Assembly (NCBI RefSeq): GCF_030053425.1
Contig: NZ_JASGBI010000001.1
Coordinates: forward strand, 1,992,001 to 2,056,000
Direction: 5' to 3'
Source: Lysobacter stagni
Lineage (GTDB): Bacteria > Pseudomonadota > Gammaproteobacteria > Xanthomonadales > Xanthomonadaceae
Length of the DNA: 64,000 nt
Shown: in pieces, positions 17,768 through 24,666 of the stretch
Numbering within the stretch: position 1 is the first letter of the stretch
Layout of the letters: the number at the start of each line of letters is the position of its first letter
Notes under the pieces: generated by a model
The model's input: only the letters and a program-made list of their open reading frames with translations
What the model was told of the DNA's origin: nothing
Databases searched by the model: none
Translations under genes and position numbers: made by a program

Positions 17768-18514
17768 ATGGACCGCCACGCTCAGCGCAGCACGGAAAAT
17801 GCGGCCGCCTTCGATTGGGCGCACGACGACGTGTTCGGGCGCATCGCCTCTCGTTACGACCTGCTGTGCGATCTGTTCAGTCTGGGTATTCACCGACTCT
17901 GGAAGCGGCGCGTAGCACGGCGCATCGCTGAGGAGCGCTGGACCCGGCTGCTCGACGGCGCGACCGGTACCGGAGACATCATCCTGCGTCTTGTGGCGCA
18001 CGAATCCACAGCGGATCGCCAGATCGTAGCGTCCGACGTGAGCGCGGGGATGCTGGGAATCGCGCAGCGCCGGCTGGGTTCCAACGCCGACCGGGTCAGG
18101 CTCGAATGCCTCGATGCGGAGCGCATGCCTTCGGTGGCAGATGGAAGCGTGGACGCGTACTCCATTTCCCTGGCACTGAAGATCTGCAATCGCACGCAGG
18201 TGCTCAACGAGGCGTTCCGCGTTCTCGCGCCGGGTGGCCGGCTGATCGTGCTCGAAGCGTCCAATATTCCCTGGAAGCCCCTGCAGGCAACGTACCTTGC
18301 CTACATGTCGGCGTGCATGCCGTTGCTGGGATGGATCGCCACGGGAGGTGATGCGTCCGCCTACCGATATCTGTTGCACGGCATACGTGAGTTCCCTACC
18401 GCAGAGGGTCTTGCAGAAGAGCTGAGTGCGCACGGCTTCGTGGACGTAGCATTCGAACGGCAGTCGCTCGGAATCGTCGCGATACACACTGCGCGCAAAC
18501 CGCGGACGGCGTAG
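17768..18514 (+). CDS. UbiE-like SAM-dependent methyltransferase
   Basis: A 248-residue class I methyltransferase. The N-terminus FGRIASRYDLLCDLFSLGIH and RLWKRR closely follow UbiE/COQ5. Motif I is LLDGATGTGDIILRL, the acidic loop is IVASDVSAGMLGIA, and motif II/III are in LAPGGRLIVLEAS. UbiE C-methylates demethoxyubiquinone and demethylmenaquinone; this is probably a paralogue because the housekeeping ubiE normally sits with ubiB/ubiJ. The ATG at 17768 has CAGGGGACG upstream; an ATG at 17750 is also in frame. It stands directly behind a repeat B. Confidence 0.8.
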   Translation: MDRHAQRSTENAAAFDWAHDDVFGRIASRYDLLCDLFSLGIHRLWKRRVARRIAEERWTRLLDGATGTGDIILRLVAHESTADRQIVASDVSAGMLGIAQRRLGSNADRVRLECLDAERMPSVADGSVDAYSISLALKICNRTQVLNEAFRVLAPGGRLIVLEASNIPWKPLQATYLAYMSACMPLLGWIATGGDASAYRYLLHGIREFPTAEGLAEELSAHGFVDVAFERQSLGIVAIHTARKPRTA

Positions 18515-18601
18515 GTGGCCGACATGGCCGGGAAGACGGCGGCGAGAAGCCATAGCGCCCCGCGCCTGCTCCCGGCCTTGGCGGACATCGGGGTCACGTG
18601 T

Positions 18602-18622
18602 GGATACGCGTCAGGCGTATCC
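18602..18622 (+). terminator. Hairpin after the methyltransferase gene
   Basis: GGATACGC-GTCAG-GCGTATCC forms an 8-bp perfect stem 87 nt after the stop. There is no T-tract, so it may be a weak terminator or another RNA structure. Confidence 0.4.
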
Positions 18623-18694
18623 GCGGGGCGCCGCGCCCGTCACGATGCAGTGGCTTAAACTAGGGCAGTCCATGCAGCAGGCAGCTCGAAATCA

Positions 18695-19165
18695 ATGATC
18701 GCCAACGACGTGCTGCGCAGCATCCGCTACATGCTCGATCTCAGCGACCAGCGCGTCGTGGAAATCACCCAGTTGGCCGATCCGGCGTTCGCGCTCGACA
18801 AGGCCGACGTGCAGGCGTTCCTGCGCCGGGAAGACGACCCCGAGTACGCCGATTGCAGCGATGCCGTGCTCGCGCGTTTCCTCGACGGGTTGGTGGTGTA
18901 CTGCCGTGGCCGCGACGAGCGCCTGCCGGCGCGGCCGCCAGAGAAGCGCGTCACCAACAACGTGGTGCTGAAGAAGCTGCGGGTGGCATTCGAGCTGAAG
19001 GATATCGACATGCACGCGGTGTTCGAATCCGCGGGATGGCCAGTGTCCAAGCCGGAGCTGACGGCGCTGTTCCGACAGCCGGGCCATGCCAATTACCGCC
19101 CGTGCGGGGACCAGCTGCTGCGCAACTTCCTGAAGGGCCTGACGATGCGCGTGCGCGGCGACTGA
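18695..19165 (+). CDS. DUF1456 family protein (YehS-like)
   Basis: The 156-residue protein has the two tandem DUF1456 repeats. The first begins NDVLRSIRYMLDLSDQRVVE and ends CSDAVLARFLDGLVVYCRG. The second begins NNVVLKKLRVAFELKDIDMH and ends CGDQLLRNFLKGLTMRVRG. The family is soluble, widespread in gammaproteobacteria, and without an assigned function. Confidence 0.92.
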   Translation: MIANDVLRSIRYMLDLSDQRVVEITQLADPAFALDKADVQAFLRREDDPEYADCSDAVLARFLDGLVVYCRGRDERLPARPPEKRVTNNVVLKKLRVAFELKDIDMHAVFESAGWPVSKPELTALFRQPGHANYRPCGDQLLRNFLKGLTMRVRGD

Positions 19166-19177
19166 CGCAGCGTCGCG

Positions 19178-19900
19178 CTAGAACCGCTCACCCACCGGCA
19201 GATAGCGCCATTGCCCGGCCGGCATCTTCGCCAGCGACACCTTGCCAATTCGCAGGCGGCGCATCGCCACAACCTGCAGGCCCACCTGCGCACACATGTC
19301 CTGGATCTGGCCGGGCTGCACGTCCTTCAGCGCGAAGCGCAGGCGGATCTCGTTCTGCCAGCTGACCTTGCACGGCGCCAGCTCGCGCCCCTTGTAGCGC
19401 AAGCCGTGGTTGAGGCGACGCAGACCATAGGGCGCGATCTCGCCGGACACCTCGACGACGAACTCCTGCTCGATCTGCGCGGCGTCCTCGGTGAGTCGGC
19501 GCCATACGCGACCATCCTGGGTCAGCACCATCAGGCCGCTGGCCTGCGCGTCCAGCGGCACCAATGGGGTCAGTCGGACGAAATGGCGTTGCAGCAGGCG
19601 AACGCCGCTTGCGTCACCTTCCCAGCGAGTGGCGGGCGCGACCAGCGCGGCTGCCGGCTGGAGCCCGGCGATCGCATCGAAGCCGGCGGGCTTGTGGAGC
19701 AACACCGTGGCGGGCTCCGGCGCATCCAGCACGGCCGCCGGGTCCAGCTCGACGCGCTCGTTCGTCACCGAATGCTGCGGCGCCTCGACGACCTGGCCGT
19801 CCACCCGCACCCAGCCGTTCTCGATGTAGCACTCGGCATCGGCGCGCGAACACCCGGCCAGCTCGGCCACGCGTTTGGAAAGTCGGATGGGATCGGTCAT
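19178..19900 (-). CDS. rRNA pseudouridine synthase (RsuA/RluF family)
   Basis: A 240-residue enzyme. An N-terminal S4 RNA-binding domain (RLSKRVAELAGCSRADAECYIENGWVRVDG) is followed by the catalytic domain. The catalytic Asp lies in PLVPLDAQASGLMVLTQDGR, and the C-terminal part has the RsuA-family QIQDMCAQVGLQVVAMRRLRIG. It converts a uridine of ribosomal RNA to pseudouridine; the RluF subfamily is the best guess. The Met at 19900 starts the S4 domain; an upstream in-frame Met (19984) adds unrelated residues. Confidence 0.88.
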   Translation of the reverse strand: MTDPIRLSKRVAELAGCSRADAECYIENGWVRVDGQVVEAPQHSVTNERVELDPAAVLDAPEPATVLLHKPAGFDAIAGLQPAAALVAPATRWEGDASGVRLLQRHFVRLTPLVPLDAQASGLMVLTQDGRVWRRLTEDAAQIEQEFVVEVSGEIAPYGLRRLNHGLRYKGRELAPCKVSWQNEIRLRFALKDVQPGQIQDMCAQVGLQVVAMRRLRIGKVSLAKMPAGQWRYLPVGERF

Positions 19901-20013
19901 GAGAAGGCTCGATGGGGGCGGTACTTTGGCACACGTTGCCACGGTGCAGCCGAATGCGCCGTGCAAAAAGGGGGTTGGATTCATTTGTCCAGCGGGAAGA
20001 CACCGATCCTGGC

Positions 20014-20100
20014 GACCCGCTTCTGCCCGATAGGGGACATTGAGGCGGTCGGAGCGGTCAGAGCGGTGCTAATGTCCGCTTCCGGACGCAAAGTGGACAT
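20014..20100 (+). repeat. Bipartite repeat A-spacer-B
   Basis: A half CCGCTTCTGCCCGATAGGGG ACATT ends at 20042; the spacer is GAGGCGGTCGGAGC...GGTGCT. The B half AATGTCCGCTTCCGGACGCA AAGTGGACAT ends at 20100, 38 nt before the next start codon. Confidence 0.8.
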
Positions 20101-20138
20101 CCATCATCGGGGCTGTTCGGGCAGACGCAGGGGAAAGC

Positions 20139-20465
20139 ATGACACCAGTCCGAAAGATGACCGTTGCCATCGTTGTTGCACTCTGCGTGGCAAGCGTTGT
20201 GTTCCACGTGTACTTGGCGAACTCGGACGTTTTCGCCGCTGCCGAAAGGGCGGTTCGAGCGCAGGATCGCTCACGTAACCACACGATCCGTCTTTGTGCC
20301 CTATGCCGGACCCACGTGTCGTGCGGCGCAGGCAAATGCACTTACAACTTCAGCCTGGTGATCGACGGCAAACGTCGCTTGCCAGTGCAGGTCAGGACGG
20401 ATGGGGCCAACGGCAGGCAGGCCTACACGGTCGACCTAGGCCGCGGGACCGGCGAGGTCCACTAG
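20139..20465 (+). CDS. Small membrane-anchored protein, unknown
   Basis: A 108-residue product with one N-terminal hydrophobic segment (MTVAIVVALCVASVVFHVYL), then a region with four cysteines (CALCRTHVSCGAGKC) that could bind metal or form disulfides, and a basic C-terminus. It sits between two bipartite repeats, and its TAG falls at the start of a diverged repeat A (20461). No family is recognised. Confidence 0.55.
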   Translation: MTPVRKMTVAIVVALCVASVVFHVYLANSDVFAAAERAVRAQDRSRNHTIRLCALCRTHVSCGAGKCTYNFSLVIDGKRRLPVQVRTDGANGRQAYTVDLGRGTGEVH

Positions 20466-20543
20466 CGGGCCGATAGTGGACCTAGGATTCCGGTCAGGCG
20501 GCAACTGGATGCTAATGTCCGCTTCCGACCCAAAGCGGGCATT
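20461..20543 (+). repeat. Bipartite repeat, A diverged, B intact
   Basis: The A half is reduced to CTAGCGGGCCGATAGTGGAC. The B half AATGTCCGCTTCCGACCCAA AGCGGGCATT is close to consensus and ends 21 nt before the next ATG. Confidence 0.7.
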
Positions 20544-20563
20544 TTGTGCAGCAGGGGAACAGG

Positions 20564-20803
20564 ATGAACAAGCTGCTTGAAGGGATAGGCTGGCTGGTTC
20601 TGGGCGTCGGGATTCTCGTAGTCGTGTTCTGCGTCCTCGCCATCCTGAGCGCGTTGTTCGGGTCTGGCGCCGGCGCGATGCCGGACGCGCGTGGAATGGT
20701 GCAGGGAACCTCAGTCGCGGCGTTGTTCTTTGTCGGGATGCCCTTCAGCGTAGTTGGCGGCATTCTGATACACCGCGCCAAGCGAGCAGCCAACAGTTCG
20801 TGA
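20564..20803 (+). CDS. Small two-helix membrane protein, unknown
   Basis: The 79-residue product has two membrane segments (GWLVLGVGILVVVFCVLAIL and SVAALFFVGMPFSVVGGILI) and a basic tail (HRAKRAANSS). The ATG has GGGGAACAGG directly upstream, 20 nt behind repeat B. The TGA overlaps the first bases of the next repeat A. The family is not recognised. Confidence 0.6.
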   Translation: MNKLLEGIGWLVLGVGILVVVFCVLAILSALFGSGAGAMPDARGMVQGTSVAALFFVGMPFSVVGGILIHRAKRAANSS

Positions 20804-20876
20804 TGTTTACCTCTGGCCGATAGCGGACATTCCGAACGGCACGGGGAAAACTGCGTCGCACATCCATTGCGGACAC
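20802..20876 (+). repeat. Bipartite repeat, B diverged
   Basis: The A half GATGTTTACCTCTGGCCGAT AGCGGACATT overlaps the preceding stop codon. The B half is a vestige (CATCCATTGCGGACAC, 20861-20876). Confidence 0.65.
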
Positions 20877-20896
20877 GGTAACGGGGGAGTGGATCC

Positions 20897-21034
20897 ATGA
20901 TGATTATTGTTGCGGTATCGGCGATTGCCCTTTCGCTCGGCATTTGGGCAATCGTTGGGGAGCTGAGACACGTGCGCGCAGAACTGAGCCGGATTGCCCG
21001 GAACCTCGACCAAGGGCGCAGGGACGGCCAATGA
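20897..21034 (+). CDS. 45-residue membrane microprotein
   Basis: The frame ATGATGATT...GGCCAATGA encodes an N-terminal membrane helix (MIIVAVSAIALSLGIWAIV) and a basic amphipathic helix (GELRHVRAELSRIARNLDQG). A GGGGGAG ribosome binding site lies 7 nt upstream. It fills the space between two repeats completely: a repeat B vestige is 20 nt upstream, and the TGA lies inside the next repeat A. The layout matches the other units and supports real coding despite the length. Confidence 0.55.
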   Translation: MMIIVAVSAIALSLGIWAIVGELRHVRAELSRIARNLDQGRRDGQ

Positions 21035-21118
21035 CCGCTTCTGGCCGATAGCGGACATTGGGTAGGGCGGACGGTGGGGGCTGATGCTAATGTCCGCTTT
21101 CGACCCAAAGCGGTCGCT
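21030..21118 (+). repeat. Complete bipartite repeat A-spacer-B
   Basis: An 89-bp copy. A (AATGACCGCTTCTGGCCGAT AGCGGACATT), spacer GGGTAGGGCGGACGGTGGGG, and B (AATGTCCGCTTTCGACCCAA AGCGGTCGCT). The previous gene's TGA lies within A. Confidence 0.85.
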
Positions 21119-21150
21119 CGTCGAACGTTTGAAGCGCCAGCCTCCGCCCA

Positions 21151-21173
21151 ATCGTTCGATCGTTCGATCGTTC
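21151..21173 (+). repeat. Tandem 8-bp repeat ATCGTTCG
   Basis: ATCGTTCG is repeated almost three times directly before the ATG at 21174. A slippage-prone run in this position could alter initiation spacing. Confidence 0.6.
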
Positions 21174-21506
21174 ATGGTGCCTATGGAACCCAATCAGATC
21201 GTTCATTCGCGCGGTTCGATTCTGGCGCTTCATCCAGTGCTTGAGTGCCGCGAGGTAGGTGATGTTGTCATCGTCATTTATGACTATATGTGTTTCCGGC
21301 AAGGCGAACCCGCCAGAAATCTCTACGCATACTCGGCGCAAACGGGCGAAGTACTTTGGCGTGCCGAGGATGGTGGCGCCTGCTCCACCGACGCCTACGT
21401 CAACGTAGTAAGTGAATCGCCGCTAGTTGTTGGCAACTTCGCAGGGTTCGATTGCCAGTTGGACATCAAGACGGGCCTGGTCGTTGGGAAGGCGTTCTCG
21501 CGATGA
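21174..21506 (+). CDS. Hypothetical protein with single PQQ-like beta-propeller blade
   Basis: The product is 110 residues from the ATG at 21174 (a second ATG at 21183 is equally possible). The segment NLYAYSAQTGEVLWRAEDGG looks like one WD/PQQ-type propeller blade, as in BamB-like proteins, followed by VNVVSESPLVVGNFAGFDCQ and LDIKTGLVVGKAF. No signal peptide is visible. Base composition is lower in GC than the flanks. One blade is not a full domain, so it may be a remnant or form oligomers. Confidence 0.5.
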   Translation: MVPMEPNQIVHSRGSILALHPVLECREVGDVVIVIYDYMCFRQGEPARNLYAYSAQTGEVLWRAEDGGACSTDAYVNVVSESPLVVGNFAGFDCQLDIKTGLVVGKAFSR

Positions 21507-21512
21507 GTGCGC

Positions 21513-21546
21513 GATGTCCGCTTCTGGCCGAAAACGGACATTGGGG
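21513..21546 (+). repeat. Repeat A, lone copy
   Basis: GATGTCCGCTTCTGGCCGAA AACGGACATTGGGG, 6 nt after the preceding stop. No B half follows before the next gene. Confidence 0.75.
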
Positions 21547-21632
21547 AAGGGAACGGGGCGACCAGTTCGCTGGGATGTGGCTTCAGACGTATAACCGGAC
21601 CCACGGGTCCGTCTATTAGGTAGTTTGCGCCC

Positions 21633-22061
21633 ATGACCAGAGTTCTCGCCATCCTGACCGCTTTAACCTTGGTTGGCTGCAACAGTTCGGAGTTCCCAGC
21701 AGCGAAAGGGGCTTCTTGCCAAGCGCCTTTTGCGGATCTCGCAAACTCTGGCGCCAGCACAGAGGACCAGCAGGTACTCCGCGAGGCCTCAGAGGACTTC
21801 TGTGCCGTCGTCTCAGGCAAGGAGCCGCGTCACGCCAAGTTCGATGACACGGCCGCCCTGCCTTCCGATGGAGGCACACTGTTTTACGTTGGCCGCAAGT
21901 ACAGGCTGACTGTACTCAACAGCCTTTCCAGTTTTGGATCTCTCAATGGCACCGCCCATGGCCCGATCCTTACATTTGATGAGTCCTTTGCACCAGGCAA
22001 CACCAACGTAATCTCCAACATCCGCGTTTATCCACTTCCACGCAGCCAGGAAGGGCGCTAA
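21633..22061 (+). CDS. Lipoprotein, unknown (followed by an attC-like site)
   Basis: A 142-residue protein with signal peptide and lipobox LTLVGC (MTRVLAILTALTLVGC). The mature part has cysteines in ASCQAPFAD and EDFCAVVSG and a C-terminal beta-rich region. GC content is visibly lower than in the housekeeping genes. Its TAA forms part of a hairpin that resembles an integron attC site, which is the classic position of a cassette gene relative to its recombination site. The family is not recognised. Confidence 0.6.
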   Translation: MTRVLAILTALTLVGCNSSEFPAAKGASCQAPFADLANSGASTEDQQVLREASEDFCAVVSGKEPRHAKFDDTAALPSDGGTLFYVGRKYRLTVLNSLSSFGSLNGTAHGPILTFDESFAPGNTNVISNIRVYPLPRSQEGR

Positions 22062-22110
22062 CAATTCATCCAAGCCGAAGCCGCTTCGTGGCTCGGCTTG
22101 GTTCGTCGGC
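22057..22110 (+). other. attC-like integron recombination site (3' core degenerate)
   Basis: GCTAACAATTCATCCAAGCC opens the site and contains the preceding gene's TAA. The stem CCAAGCCGAAGCC / GGCTCGGCTTGG leaves one unpaired A, like the extrahelical bases of attC, and the loop is GCTTCGT. From memory, class 1 integron cassettes have TAACAATTC...CAAGCCGA.GCCGCTTCGCGGC. The 3' core GTTRRRY is not intact (TTCGTCGGC). Confidence 0.5.
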
Positions 22111-22153
22111 AGAACTCGGGAATGGATCATCTTGATTGACATGGATCGTAGGC

Positions 22154-22543
22154 ATGCGCGCTAGCTACTCCTTGCTTGCGCTGGCATACCGCCAATGGCA
22201 CTACCGCACAACGCTGGCGCGGTTCGAGCAGCCCGGTGGGCCCGCAGCGGCGTTCACGGCGCTTCAATGGCTCAACATCTTCAGCATTACGATGCTCGTC
22301 CCGCCAAACGTCATTCCAGTCTGGCTCTTTGTCAGCGCACTTTTCGGGATCGGCGCTCTGGTGTACGTGCATGTCAGTAACATCTATCGCGCTAACCCCA
22401 TGCCATCGCGTTACGCAGCGCTCACAGACCCTGTGCCACGTGGACGCGAGTTCCCACTGGTCTACGCTTACCTTTTTTGCACGTTGGTGCTGTTTGTGGG
22501 CTGTCTATCCTGGGCTCTGCATCGGGCCTCCTTACAGCACTAA
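22154..22543 (+). CDS. Membrane protein, unknown
   Basis: The 129-residue product has three hydrophobic segments (about residues 40-60, 63-80 and 104-122: PVWLFVSALFGIGALVYVHV, YAYLFCTLVLFVGCLSWAL). The ATG at 22154 was chosen; a TTG six codons upstream is also in frame. It begins 44 nt after the attC-like site and ends about 40 nt before the next bipartite repeat. No family is recognised. Confidence 0.55.
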   Translation: MRASYSLLALAYRQWHYRTTLARFEQPGGPAAAFTALQWLNIFSITMLVPPNVIPVWLFVSALFGIGALVYVHVSNIYRANPMPSRYAALTDPVPRGREFPLVYAYLFCTLVLFVGCLSWALHRASLQH

Positions 22544-22583
22544 GCCACGCCTTTGGGGCGCGCGACGCTGCATCAGCCAGAGC

Positions 22584-22674
22584 GAGTGTCCGCTCCTGGC
22601 CGATAGCGGCATTTGGGGCAGGGCGGAAGGCGGGAGCTGGTGCTAATGTCCGCTTTCGACCCAAAGCGGACATT
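22584..22674 (+). repeat. Complete bipartite repeat A-spacer-B
   Basis: A (GAGTGTCCGCTCCTGGCCGA TAGCGGCATT), spacer GGGGCAGGGCGGAAGGCGGG, then consensus B ending CATT at 22674. Confidence 0.85.
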
Positions 22675-22720
22675 CGAAGCGCGTGCCGATAAGCTCGAAA
22701 GAACTCAGGAGTGTCCGGCC

Positions 22721-23020
22721 ATGGCAGCACTGCCGATTTCGGAAGAGCAAACACGAAAGGCCCTAGAGCTTCTCTCGCGTCTCCAGCCGCCGCCCCTCGC
22801 GCTCTATTGGGAATATCAAGACGCGGCCACATCAGCATTGTTTGTTGTGAGCGTTCCAGACCAATCGGAAGCTGCCGTCGTTGAGACCTACTTTGGGCAG
22901 GTTGTTCCCCATTTGCGGAACCTCATCCCGGAATCAGGAGAGACGCCGGCTTGGATGGTCATTTTCCAAGACTCCACCGGCCACCTCATTACGTCGTGCA
23001 GCTCGGTTGAGGTGATGTAG
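22721..23020 (+). CDS. Small soluble protein, unknown
   Basis: A 99-residue product beginning MAALPISEEQTRKALELLSR. The ATG has CAGGAG 8 nt upstream. The sequence alternates helices and strands (ALYWEYQDAATSALFVVSVP, VVETYFGQVVPHLRNLIPE) and has no signal peptide. Its TAG abuts the next repeat A. I do not recognise it; the compact soluble form and setting would fit an immunity-type protein, which is speculation. Confidence 0.55.
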   Translation: MAALPISEEQTRKALELLSRLQPPPLALYWEYQDAATSALFVVSVPDQSEAAVVETYFGQVVPHLRNLIPESGETPAWMVIFQDSTGHLITSCSSVEVM

Positions 23021-23105
23021 ATGTCCGCTTCTGGCCGATAGCGGGCATTCGGATGGGAACGGCGACCAGAAGTGCTAATGCCCGCTTTCGACCCGGAGCG
23101 GATTT
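23020..23105 (+). repeat. Complete bipartite repeat A-spacer-B
   Basis: A (GATGTCCGCTTCTGGCCGAT AGCGGGCATT) begins on the last base of the preceding stop. B (AATGCCCGCTTTCGACCCGG AGCGGATT) ends at about 23105. Confidence 0.8.
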
Positions 23106-23194
23106 AGTTCGTTCCGGGCGGAGTGCAGGCCGAGACGGCATACGCCTCCACGCAGCGCGTGAATCGGGTTCAGGGGATAGGGGAAGCGATCCAA

Positions 23195-23737
23195 ATGGAT
23201 GCGCACGACGACAGCATGCCCAACGGCCTTCTTCAGCGGCTGTGCTTCCTGCACAGGAGCGTGTCGACTCTGATGGATGACCCCCTGGGCGAGCAGGAGT
23301 CGACCGCGAACTACTATCTGACAGTGCACTGCCTGATGCTCCTGCTCTTCCTGTTTGGCATCGTCGACAAGCATCTCTTCGACCTGAGGGGTTTCCTGCA
23401 TGACGTCTGGCCAGTGAAGTCCCAGAACTTCAGGAACCCATTGTCGCTGGGGCCGATCCTTTCGATGGGGCTTGGCGTTCCGATCTTCCTGTTCTGGAGG
23501 AAGCTGGGTAAGACCGGTGGTAGCACGCGGCACAAAGGTCGGCCCCAGCGCGGCTATATGTCGGCAACGTTCTTCAGCGCTTTGGGCGTGAACTCCCTGC
23601 TCCTTTTTGTCGCCGCGAAGCTGGGGCTCCCGGAAGTGAGCCTCGTGCTGGGCGCGCTCAACTTCGCCTGGTGGGCGCGCTGGAGCACTGGTGTATATCG
23701 AAGACAGGTGCTCTGCGCTGCGGCTGGGCGGTGCTAA
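23195..23737 (+). CDS. Membrane protein, unknown
   Basis: The product is 180 residues from the ATG at 23195, which has GGGGAAG 8-14 nt upstream. A GTG at 23123 would add 24 residues. Hydrophobic segments: YLTVHCLMLLLFLFGIV, LSLGPILSMGLGVPIFLFW, SLLLFVAAKL and VLGALNFAWWARW. A charged loop between the second and third (RKLGKTGGSTRHKGRPQRG) is probably cytoplasmic. The last codons run into the following repeat B. No family is recognised. Confidence 0.5.
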   Translation: MDAHDDSMPNGLLQRLCFLHRSVSTLMDDPLGEQESTANYYLTVHCLMLLLFLFGIVDKHLFDLRGFLHDVWPVKSQNFRNPLSLGPILSMGLGVPIFLFWRKLGKTGGSTRHKGRPQRGYMSATFFSALGVNSLLLFVAAKLGLPEVSLVLGALNFAWWARWSTGVYRRQVLCAAAGRC

Positions 23738-23763
23738 TGTCCGCTTTCGACCAGGCGGTCGTT
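23731..23763 (+). repeat. Repeat B, lone copy
   Basis: GTGCTAATGTCCGCTTTCGA CCAGGCGGTCGTT; the right arm is shortened. No A half is recognisable upstream. Confidence 0.65.
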
Positions 23764-23826
23764 GTGCCGAGGATGGGGACCCGGCGCGGTGTCCGACCCC
23801 ATTCCTTCAAGGCGAGGTCTAACAGG

Positions 23827-24279
23827 ATGGCCCAGCGGTTTGCACCTGGTGACATCTTTGGAGTACCGCTCCCTGACGGTTCAATGGGCGTCGGCCAGGT
23901 GCTGAGCCTGGAGCCTGACGCACTCAATTCTGTAGGGTGCGTCTTCCTGTCGGCGATCGTCGGTCCTCTGGGACTATCGGGTGAACCAAGGCCTATAGCT
24001 GCGCTGCTGATCACTCCCGATCTGCTGATGAGCGGCGTATGGCCAGTCAAGGCAAGCGCGCCTGTTCTTCTGCCGCGCGAGGAGTGGCCATACGAGCCGT
24101 ATCGCGCATCGCACTGGGTCGGAGTCAAGGTCACCGGGTCCGGAATCGTCCGCGCGCTTTTGGCGGCTTACCATCGCCTCACGCCATGGGATGACTGGCA
24201 GGATCCCAACTACCTCGACTCACTGTTGCTCGCGGGCGTCAGAAGGCCGGATGGGGTGTTGTTGAGCCGGTCTGCCTAA
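23827..24279 (+). CDS. Imm26-like immunity protein
   Basis: The 150-residue soluble protein starts MAQRFAPGDIFGVPLPDG and continues with GVGQVLSLEPD and GCVFLSAIVG. This is the pattern I associate with the Immunity protein 26 (Imm26) family, which protects against polymorphic toxins with nuclease domains. The ATG at 23827 follows AACAGG. No toxin gene is adjacent, so it is an orphan. Its TAA lies in the next repeat A, and a repeat B lies 63 nt upstream. The assignment is from memory of the family. Confidence 0.6.
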   Translation: MAQRFAPGDIFGVPLPDGSMGVGQVLSLEPDALNSVGCVFLSAIVGPLGLSGEPRPIAALLITPDLLMSGVWPVKASAPVLLPREEWPYEPYRASHWVGVKVTGSGIVRALLAAYHRLTPWDDWQDPNYLDSLLLAGVRRPDGVLLSRSA

Positions 24280-24309
24280 TGTCCGCTATCTGGCCGATAG
24301 CGGAAATTC
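24277..24309 (+). repeat. Repeat A, lone copy
   Basis: TAATGTCCGCTATCTGGCCG ATAGCGGAAATTC; the stop codon of the Imm26-like gene is its first three bases. Confidence 0.7.
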
Positions 24310-24376
24310 CATGAGGGGCAGGGCGTCGCGCGTTCTGGCAAAGTGCGCGTGGGGACCAGGAGGAACTCGTCGTCGT

Positions 24377-24654
24377 ATGTCCATTGCTTCCGCGCTGCCC
24401 TTCCGCCGGCCGTGGCGCGACTACCAGGCGCGCGTATTGAAAGCGCTCGACGGGCATCTGGTGGACCGTCGTCTCCACATTGTCGCGGCGCCCGGATCGG
24501 AAAGACCGTACTTGGGCTGGAGGTGTTTCGACGCCTCGGTCGTCCGGCGCTGGTCCTGTCGCCCACGCGCACCATCCGCGACCAATGGGTGGAACGCTTG
24601 CGCGACTTCCTGCGGGAAGACGCGGTCGCAAGCCGGATGGGCCGGTGGATGTAG
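24377..24654 (+). pseudogene. Frameshifted N-terminal fragment of a DEAD/DEAH (ResIII-type) helicase
   Basis: Frame 1 from 24377 reads RPWRDYQARVLKALDGHL and ends HIVAAPG; after about 24498 the frame changes and reads GKTVLGLEVFRRLGRPALVL and SPTRTIRDQWVERLRDFL to a stop at 24654. Joined, this is the Q-motif-like region, the Walker A (AAPGSGKT) and motif Ia of a superfamily 2 helicase. The Walker A codons read GGATCGGAAAG where GGATCGGGAAAG is expected, so one G is missing. Only about 90 of the several hundred expected residues remain. Confidence 0.75.
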
Positions 24655-24666
24655 GGAGTCGGTCTG

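Noticed and set aside
21084..23762. Proteins starting MSAFDPKR or similar inside repeat B
   Set aside because: The ATG is part of the repeat (GCTAATGTCCGC...). The same peptide appears before unrelated genes, so it is repeat translation and not a conserved N-terminus.
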